In this document: positions 15,136 through 20,085 of the stretch, in pieces | Layout of the letters: the number at the start of each line of letters is the position of its first letter | How positions within the stretch are numbered: the first letter of the stretch is position 1 | Assembly (NCBI GenBank): GCA_937958105.1 | Contig: CALFXJ010000030.1 | Location: forward strand, 1-20,085 | Reading direction: 5' to 3' | DNA: 20,085 bases | From: an uncultured Cellvibrio sp. | GTDB taxonomy: Bacteria; Pseudomonadota; Gammaproteobacteria; Pseudomonadales; Cellvibrionaceae | Position numbers and translations under genes: made by a program | Notes under the pieces: generated by a model | What the model was told of the DNA's origin: nothing | Databases searched by the model: none | The model's input: only the letters and a program-made list of their open reading frames with translations

Positions 15136-16251
15136 TTAGGTTTCGTCAGTGGTGCTGGCGACAGCAACCAGTGTTGCAGCAGCAGAGCGAATCGGATCAC
15201 TGCTCAGCAAGGATTTAATTTTTTCTGCATAGGCGGGATCCGTAGCGTAGCCCGCTTCCTGCAGGGCTTCTGCATAAGCTGTAGAATCCACACCCACTTC
15301 CAGCGCCTGGCGGTAGCGCGGATTGGTCTGCAGGAAATTTACGTAGTCGGCAAAACTGTCAGCGTAGTTGTTGTAGCGCCGGAAATCGGCGCGCTCCTGC
15401 TGCGCAACACCCTGCCGGTATTCCAGCGTATTCACGTTCACACTCTCGCCCTGCCAGCGGCTGTCGGCTTTGATGTTGAACAGGTTGTAACTGTTTTCGC
15501 CGGAGGACGTGTGGATCACATGACGACCCCAACCGGTTTCCAGCGCCGCCTGTGCCAGTAAAACATCAGCATTCACATTCAATTCCCGCGCGGCTTTTTC
15601 AGCGTAAGGCTTCAAGGTGCTGACAAATTCTGCCGGCGAATTCGCTACGCCTGCCTTGCCGGCTTTTGCTGAAAGGTCCGGCATCGCCCGCCTGGTCATT
15701 GCCATGGCGCGTTCAGCCTGCGCATAGGCGAGCATGGACGCATTGATGTCCTGTTTTACCGGCGCGCCCTCGTCACTGGATGCCTCGGTTGAGAAGGCAT
15801 TGAGCAATTGCTGGTTTTGCACCACTGCAGATATGTTTTTCATTGCCGGGAAGTCCAGCGTGCGGTCGGCAGGATCAATGGCATAACCGTCCTGATCAGG
15901 TGCAGGACGGGGTTGCTCACCGTAGGCACGCTGCATCTGTGCGTAGAGCGCATCAGCCAGTCCCAGACCGCGACCGCGGGTCAGCTCGAGTGACATCTGC
16001 TGGTCCAGCATGTCCTGATGGAATTGCGTTTCGCTGCTATTGAAGTAACTGCCTTCTGCAAAAACTTCGTTGGCCGAACGCATGGTCTTGAGCATCTGCT
16101 GCACAAAGATGGCTTCAAATTTCCGTGCTACTTCTTTCAGCGCCTGGGGATCTTCATCGCGACCCAGACGTTTGATGTTGTTCAGCGCACGGTTATCCAG
16201 AAAGGAATCCTGAGCTGCCTGCACCTGTTGTTTTGCATCGAGCGAGATCAT
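15136..16251 (-). CDS. flgJ: FlgJ, rod assembly chaperone and peptidoglycan hydrolase
   Basis: A 371-aa two-domain protein. Residues about 20-110 form the rod-binding domain (ARKFEAIFVQQMLKTMRSAN, FHQDMLDQQMSLELTRGRGLGLADALYAQM). Residues about 205-350 form a glycoside hydrolase 73 domain with the catalytic glutamate E238 in QAALETGWG, then the NLFNIKAD motif (256-263) and RRYNNYADSFADYVNFL. It opens the peptidoglycan for the growing rod in the periplasm. The linker (about 112-200) is Ala-rich. The ATG overlaps the flgI stop by one base (TGATG), indicating translational coupling. Confidence 0.96.
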   Translation of the reverse strand: MISLDAKQQVQAAQDSFLDNRALNNIKRLGRDEDPQALKEVARKFEAIFVQQMLKTMRSANEVFAEGSYFNSSETQFHQDMLDQQMSLELTRGRGLGLADALYAQMQRAYGEQPRPAPDQDGYAIDPADRTLDFPAMKNISAVVQNQQLLNAFSTEASSDEGAPVKQDINASMLAYAQAERAMAMTRRAMPDLSAKAGKAGVANSPAEFVSTLKPYAEKAARELNVNADVLLAQAALETGWGRHVIHTSSGENSYNLFNIKADSRWQGESVNVNTLEYRQGVAQQERADFRRYNNYADSFADYVNFLQTNPRYRQALEVGVDSTAYAEALQEAGYATDPAYAEKIKSLLSSDPIRSAAATLVAVASTTDET

Positions 16252-17351
16252 CAGATCACCACCAGTTCTGCTTTCAGGGCGCCGGATTGTTTCAGCGCTT
16301 CCAGGATGGCCATCAAATCCGCCGGTGATGCACCAACGGTGTTAACTGACTTGACGATATCTTCCAGGCTCGCACCGGGAGCAAACTTAAACATGGGGTT
16401 GGTTTCTTCGGTCACTTCCACACGGCTGTTGGGTACCACCACGGTTTGTCCCTGACCAAACTCATTGGGCTGACTGACCGTCAGACTTTCAGAAACAGAT
16501 ACCGTCAGGCTGCCGTGCGTAACCGCCACAGGTGAAACACGCACATTCTGGCCGACCACGATGGTGCCGGTGCGCGAATTAATGATGACTTTGGCTGCTT
16601 CCTCGCCGGGTTTGACTTCGAGATTTTCCAGCATTGCAACAAAGTCAACGCGATGCGCAGGATTGACCGGCGCATCCACCATGATAGAAACCGCGTCCAT
16701 CGGCCGTGCCGTATCCGGGCCCAGCAGTTCATTAATGCTTTTGGCAATCCGGGTGGCAGTGGTGAAATCAGCGCGATGCAGATTGAAGATAATCGGCTGG
16801 CCCGCCGCAAAGTTGGTTTCCACCATGCGCTCAACAATTGCACCGCTGGGGATACGACCGGTGCTCTGCACATTGACCTTGATGTTGGAACCGTCATTGC
16901 CGGTAGCACCAAAGCCGCCCACAACCAGATTACCCTGGGCCACAGCGTAGACTTTTCCGTCCAGGCCTTTGAGCTGTGACATCAACAGGCTGCCCCCGCG
17001 CAGGCTTTTGGCGTTACTGATGGATGACACAGTAACGTCCAGCGTCTGCCCCGGTTTGGCGAATGCGGGAAGTTCGGCCTGCACCATCACCGCTGCAATA
17101 TTTTTCATCTGCATACGCGTGCCTTCCGGTACGGTAATACCAAACTGTTTCAACATGCTGTTGAAGGATTGCACGGTGAAAGGCGACTGCGTGGTCTGGT
17201 CGCCGGTGCCATCAAGGCCAACCACCAGACCGTAACCGATCAGCTGGTTGGAACGCACACCGGCAACGGAGGTGAGATCTTTGATGCGTTCAGCCTGCGC
17301 ACTCAGCGCGAGAGGCAGAGCCAACAAACTAATGATCAGGTAACGCCACAT
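16251..17351 (-). CDS. flgI: FlgI, flagellar P-ring protein
   Basis: A 366-aa protein, the usual FlgI length. Residues 1-20 form a Sec signal peptide ending ALSAQA before ERIKDL. The mature start ERIKDLTSVAGVRSNQLIGYGLVVGLDGTGDQ (split over residues 21-52) is the family hallmark, as are GGSLLMSQLKGLDGKVYA and the C-terminal VNTVGASPADLMAILEALKQSGALKAELVVI. It is secreted to the periplasm and forms the peptidoglycan ring around the rod. It follows flgH by 15 bases and overlaps flgJ by one base. Confidence 0.97.
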   Translation of the reverse strand: MWRYLIISLLALPLALSAQAERIKDLTSVAGVRSNQLIGYGLVVGLDGTGDQTTQSPFTVQSFNSMLKQFGITVPEGTRMQMKNIAAVMVQAELPAFAKPGQTLDVTVSSISNAKSLRGGSLLMSQLKGLDGKVYAVAQGNLVVGGFGATGNDGSNIKVNVQSTGRIPSGAIVERMVETNFAAGQPIIFNLHRADFTTATRIAKSINELLGPDTARPMDAVSIMVDAPVNPAHRVDFVAMLENLEVKPGEEAAKVIINSRTGTIVVGQNVRVSPVAVTHGSLTVSVSESLTVSQPNEFGQGQTVVVPNSRVEVTEETNPMFKFAPGASLEDIVKSVNTVGASPADLMAILEALKQSGALKAELVVI

Positions 17352-17366
17352 GATGTTTCCGCTCCG

Positions 17367-18083
17367 TTAAAAGGGCCAGTATTCGCTGTTAAAGAAGCGT
17401 GCCAGCCAGCCCATGGATTGCGAGTCCGCCAAAGTGCCGGTACCGCTGTAAGAAATCTGTGCATTCGCAAGACGCGTGGACACCACGGTATTGTTCGGTG
17501 AAATATCGTCGGGCCGCACAATGCCGCTGATGCGGATAAATTCGTCACCGCGATTGAGGGTCATCCATTTTTCACCGCGTACTACCAGGTTGCCGTTGGG
17601 CAGCACTTCGGCCACGGTCACGGTGATGTTGCCTTGCAGGCTGTTGCTCTGGTCTGCGCCGGCATCACCACTGAACTCACGATTCTGTTGTAAACCTGTC
17701 TCCAGCGTTGAACCTTTGAACGCCGGGTTGTTACCAAATAATGGACCGGCATTAAACGACGTGTCGCTTTCTTTTTTTACGTTAACGCCGGAGGATTTGC
17801 GGGAAACGGTACGCTCGGTCAAGGTAATCGTAATGATGTCGCCCACGTTCAGCGCTTTGCGATCATCAAACAGCGACATACCGTAACGCTCCTGAAACAG
17901 CGAGCCTTCCGTACGCTGCGGCATGCTGGCCGCCGGTGAAACAGACGGTGCATAGTAAGGATCACCCGGTGCAGGTTTGCTGTTGGTCATGCACGCCGAT
18001 AAATTCAGAACACCCAGCAACACCAGCGCAAGACCTTTGCTGCGTGCTGCCAGATTTTGCATTGATGTAAGGGTGATTTTCAT
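17367..18083 (-). CDS. flgH: FlgH, flagellar L-ring lipoprotein
   Basis: A 238-aa protein with a lipoprotein signal: hydrophobic residues 17-27 and the lipobox LSAC with Cys31 as the lipidated residue. Family motifs follow: GSLFQERYGMSLFDDRKALNVGDIITI, KSSGVNVKKESDTSFNAGPLFG, then EVLPNGNLVVRGEKWMTLN and the RLANAQISYSGTGTL segment near the end. FlgH forms the outer-membrane bushing around the rod. The start at 18083 has GGAG about 11 bases upstream, slightly far. A second in-frame ATG at codon 8 lacks any ribosome-binding site. It follows flgG by 20 bases. Confidence 0.97.
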   Translation of the reverse strand: MKITLTSMQNLAARSKGLALVLLGVLNLSACMTNSKPAPGDPYYAPSVSPAASMPQRTEGSLFQERYGMSLFDDRKALNVGDIITITLTERTVSRKSSGVNVKKESDTSFNAGPLFGNNPAFKGSTLETGLQQNREFSGDAGADQSNSLQGNITVTVAEVLPNGNLVVRGEKWMTLNRGDEFIRISGIVRPDDISPNNTVVSTRLANAQISYSGTGTLADSQSMGWLARFFNSEYWPF

Positions 18084-18103
18084 AATGTTTTTAACTCCAC
18101 GCC

Positions 18104-18889
18104 TTAAAGCGTCTGGGTGATGTACTGCAGCATCTGATCCGCTGCGGATACAACCTTGGAATTCATTTCGTAGGCGCGCTGAGTGGTAATCATGTTGACC
18201 ATCTCTTCCACGATATCTACGTTGGAATTTTCCAGCGTGCCCTGCAGCAGCCGCCCCATACCGTTTTCACCGGGCGCACCCTGCTGAGGGTTTCCGCTGG
18301 CAACAGTTTCCAGAAACAGGTTGCCGCCGATGGCCTGCAGGCCGGCGGGGTTAATAAAATCCACCAGCAGAATGTCGCCCACCTGCTGCGGCTCCACTTC
18401 ACCCTGCATGAACGCACTGACGATACCGTCGGTGCTGATGGTGATACGGTTGGTGCCTTCCGGAATATTGATCGCCGGCTCCAGCACCATGCCCTCGTTA
18501 TTCACCAGCTGACCTTCGCCATTGATCTGCAACTGGCCGTTGCGGGTATACGCCAGGGTGCCGTCCGGCAACAGGATCTGCAGAAAACCGCGACCGTCGA
18601 TGGCCACATCCAGAGCTTGATCCGTTACCTGCAGATTGCCTTCGGTAAATTCTTTTTGCGTCGCCACGACACGAACACCAGTACCTAATTGCAGCCCGGA
18701 GGGTAATGTAGTGTCCTGGGTTGTCTGTGCACCCGGTTGCCGCTGAGTCTGATACAGCAGATCTTCAAACACAGCGCGATCACGCTTAAAACCCACCGTG
18801 CCCACGTTGGCCAGGTTGTTGGAGATAGTGGTGAGTTGTTTGTCCTGCGCGGCCAACCCGGTTTTGCTGACGTAGAGTGCGGCGTGCAT
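18104..18889 (-). CDS. flgG: FlgG, distal rod protein
   Basis: A 261-aa protein, exactly the common FlgG length. The N-terminal rod motif TISNNLANVGTVGFKRDRAVFEDLLYQ (split over residues 27-53), followed by QRQPGAQTTQDTTLPSGLQLGTGV, is diagnostic. The C-terminal helix LENSNVDIVEEMVNMITTQRAYEMNSKVVSAADQML closes the protein. It is exported and forms the distal rod connecting to the hook. The start at 18889 is chosen for the family-length N-terminus and an AGAGAGA purine tract just upstream. An in-frame ATG seven codons earlier would swallow that tract. It lies 86 bases after flgF. Confidence 0.97.
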   Translation of the reverse strand: MHAALYVSKTGLAAQDKQLTTISNNLANVGTVGFKRDRAVFEDLLYQTQRQPGAQTTQDTTLPSGLQLGTGVRVVATQKEFTEGNLQVTDQALDVAIDGRGFLQILLPDGTLAYTRNGQLQINGEGQLVNNEGMVLEPAINIPEGTNRITISTDGIVSAFMQGEVEPQQVGDILLVDFINPAGLQAIGGNLFLETVASGNPQQGAPGENGMGRLLQGTLENSNVDIVEEMVNMITTQRAYEMNSKVVSAADQMLQYITQTL

Positions 18890-18940
18890 AGTCTTCTCTC
18901 TCTTGATCATCCTGCGCTGATGCAGGCGTTAATTTTTTAT

Positions 18941-18967
18941 CAGCGGCGACGATGTTTTACGCCGCTG
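18941..18967 (-). other. intercistronic hairpin between flgF and flgG
   Basis: A perfect 8-bp stem (CAGCGGCG at 18941-18948, CGCCGCTG at 18960-18967, 11-base loop) starting 8 bases after the flgF stop. It is followed by an A-rich rather than T-rich stretch on the minus strand, so it is more likely an mRNA stability or processing element than a terminator. Confidence 0.5.
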
Positions 18968-18975
18968 TTACTGGA

Positions 18976-19719
18976 TTACGATATTTGCAACAGACGAGCT
19001 GATGCACTGGAATTTTCTTCAACACTCTTCATGAGTTTCACCTGCATCTCATACTGGCGAGACAGGCTGAGGATGTCGGTAAAGGCGCTGACGGCATTCA
19101 CGTTGCTGCCTTCCAGGAAGCCACCCATCACACGTACTTCTGCAGCCAGAGGCGCAGGCTGACCATCACGTTGACGGAACAGACCGTCTTCACCTTTTTC
19201 GAGATTCTGCAGATCGGGATTCACAAGGCGGATGCGGTTGATCTCCACCATGGCTTCCGGCCCCTGCCCCTGCGCCACTATGGAAAGCGTGCCGTCGCTG
19301 CCAATCTCGAGTTTCTGCAGGGGCGGAAAGGCGACAGGACCGCCATTGCCCAGCACCGCCAGACCGTTAGCGGTCCGCAGGATGCCGTTGGCATCAATGC
19401 TGAGATTGCCGGCGCGGGTATAGGCTTCGGTACCGTCCGGTGCCTGAACGGCGATAAAACCCGGGCCACTGATGGCCAGGTCCATTTCATTACCGGTATT
19501 GATCAACGGACCTTGCTGAAAATCGGTAGCTGGCGATTCCGTGAGCGCATAGGCGCGGGTCGGATGTCCCTCGCCGTAATAAACCGCCATGCTGCGCGCC
19601 TGGGCGAAGTCCGCCCGGAACCCGTTGGTATTGAGGTTGGCGAGGTTATTGGCATGGACCGTCTGGGCCAGCATGTTGTGCTTGGCTCCGGTCATCGCGA
19701 TGTATAACGCCTTGTCCAT
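18976..19719 (-). CDS. flgF: FlgF, proximal/distal rod protein
   Basis: A 247-aa rod protein. The N-terminus MDKALYIAMTGAKHNMLAQTVHANNLANLNTNGFRADF (split over residues 1-38) and the C-terminal VRVMGGFLEGSNVNAVSAFTDILSLSRQYEMQVKLMKSVEENSSASARLLQIS (final 53 residues) are typical of FlgF, including the GNVNAV-like turn and terminal amphipathic helix. It is exported into the periplasmic rod next to FlgG. The start at 19719 has AGAGGA 8 bases upstream. Longer in-frame starts would overlap the predicted sigma-54 promoter. First gene of the flgF-L operon. Confidence 0.96.
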   Translation of the reverse strand: MDKALYIAMTGAKHNMLAQTVHANNLANLNTNGFRADFAQARSMAVYYGEGHPTRAYALTESPATDFQQGPLINTGNEMDLAISGPGFIAVQAPDGTEAYTRAGNLSIDANGILRTANGLAVLGNGGPVAFPPLQKLEIGSDGTLSIVAQGQGPEAMVEINRIRLVNPDLQNLEKGEDGLFRQRDGQPAPLAAEVRVMGGFLEGSNVNAVSAFTDILSLSRQYEMQVKLMKSVEENSSASARLLQIS

Positions 19720-19788
19720 CTGTTGATCCTCTGGGGGCAGATCCCCGGCCGTTAGTTTTTTGGCAGTTTTCTGGATAAACAGGGTTTT

Positions 19789-19803
19789 GCAAGAGAGGTG
19801 CCA
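19789..19803 (-). promoter_or_regulatory. sigma-54 promoter of the flgF-flgL operon
   Basis: Minus strand TGGCACC-TCTC-TTGC, followed by A: -24 and -12 elements match TGGCACG-N4-TTGC at all but one base. The predicted start is near 19777, about 58 bases before flgF. The separate start agrees with the FleQ/RpoN-controlled flgF operon known in Pseudomonas. Confidence 0.85.
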
Positions 19804-19834
19804 AGTTGGCAACGGGTCTTAGGCAAGACCTAAG
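19799..19834. repeat. overlapping inverted repeats at the flgF promoter
   Basis: Three perfect 6-bp inverted repeats are packed here: TGCCAA-G-TTGGCA (19799-19811) over the -24 element, GGTCTT-N4-AAGACC (19815-19830) and CTTAGG-N5-CCTAAG (19818-19834). The last two share bases and cannot both be extruded. They may be operator sites. Confidence 0.4.
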
Positions 19835-19851
19835 TTATTGATATGGAAGGA

Positions 19852-19865
19852 ATTAATAACTTGAC
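19852..19865. promoter_or_regulatory. FleQ-box-like site upstream of the flgF promoter
   Basis: ATTAATAACTTGAC matches 10 of 13 defined bases of GTCaNTAAAtTGAC, about 50 bases upstream of the -24 element, a plausible enhancer position. It overlaps one arm of an 8-bp inverted repeat AAGTTATT (19832-19839) / AATAACTT (19855-19862). Confidence 0.4.
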
Positions 19866-19900
19866 AGGAAGACAGATGCGGAAGACAGAAAGCAAACCGG

Positions 19901-19950
19901 AAACAAGAAAAGCGGCCAAGCGGCAATGCCTTGCCGCCTGATTGCCGCTG
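19901..19950 (-). terminator. terminator-like nested hairpin upstream of flgF
   Basis: On the minus strand an outer stem (AGCGGC, 19949-19944, with GCCGCT, 19916-19911) encloses an inner 7-bp stem (19937-19931 with 19926-19920). A T-rich run TTTCTTGTTT follows at once (19910-19901). An alternative stem (19920-19927 with 19941-19948) competes. It would end a transcript entering from the right, probably a preceding flagellar operon. Confidence 0.6.
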
Positions 19951-19962
19951 TTACAGACCGCT

Positions 19963-19993
19963 GTCGGATTACGCTGACGCTAATCCGACCTAC
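19963..19993. repeat. REP-like palindrome, CTAC tail on the plus strand
   Basis: Arms GTCGGATTA and TAATCCGAC with CTAC following. First of an inverted pair separated by 38 bases. Confidence 0.85.
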
Positions 19994-20031
19994 ATGGGGC
20001 CGGCTCTGCCCGACCCGCACGAGGTGATCCC

Positions 20032-20067
20032 GTAGGTCGGATTAGCCGCACAGCGGCGTAATCCGAC
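20032..20067. repeat. REP-like palindrome, inverted copy
   Basis: GTAG then GTCGGATTA, a GC-rich centre and TAATCCGAC. It is almost identical to the inverted unit at 5380-5415, differing by a few bases in the loop. Confidence 0.85.
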
Positions 20068-20085
20068 AGTGCCACCCTTGCGCGA

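Noticed and set aside
19861..19866. Perfect TTGACA on the plus strand
   Set aside because: No -10 element follows at 15-19 bases and no plus-strand gene lies downstream. It is better explained by the FleQ-like box.

Overview
This window is a flagellar late-assembly cluster. All thirteen recognised genes read on the minus strand, so transcription runs from high to low coordinates. The gene content and order (flgF-G-H-I-J-K-L, flagellin, flaG, fliD, fliS, fliT, fleQ), the FleQ-type master regulator, and the mix of sigma-54-like and sigma-28-like promoters point to a gammaproteobacterium with a Pseudomonas-type polar flagellum hierarchy. A Cellvibrionales-like relative is my guess from gene order and composition and is not proven.

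Region by region in transcription order. 20085-19720 is a non-coding upstream region holding a pair of REP-like palindromes, a terminator-like double hairpin, a FleQ-like palindrome and a strong sigma-54 promoter. 19719-15136 encodes the distal rod (FlgF, FlgG), L ring (FlgH), P ring (FlgI) and the rod chaperone/muramidase FlgJ. 15123-10774 encodes the two hook-filament junction proteins FlgK and FlgL, both unusually large. 10681-10358 is a small FliT-like gene, probably an export chaperone. 10357-9812 is non-coding, with a REP cluster, a possible G-quadruplex and a sigma-28 promoter. 9811-7562 holds flagellin 1 and flaG, closed by a strong terminator. 7493-7214 carries a separate sigma-54 promoter for flagellin 2 (7213-5429). 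5428-4843 is a dense tandem array of REP-like elements followed by a sigma-28 promoter. 4842-2037 encodes the cap protein FliD and the chaperones FliS and FliT, with a further sigma-28 promoter before fliS. 2036-1625 is the fleQ control region, where a sigma-70-like promoter is bracketed by two FleQ-box-like palindromes. 1624-179 is fleQ. 178-1 lies downstream of fleQ, probably upstream of an unseen next gene.

How it works together: FleQ with sigma-54 would switch on the rod/ring/junction operon and flagellin 2. FliA (sigma-28) would later switch on flagellin 1-flaG, fliD and fliS-fliT. FliS, FliT and the extra FliT-like protein would escort the exported filament, cap and junction subunits.

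I did not find a defence system, mobile-element gene, RNA gene or CRISPR array. The parts most worth a second look are the REP-like arrays, the paired palindromes around the fleQ promoter, the two equal-length flagellins under different predicted sigma factors, and the extra FliT-like chaperone.
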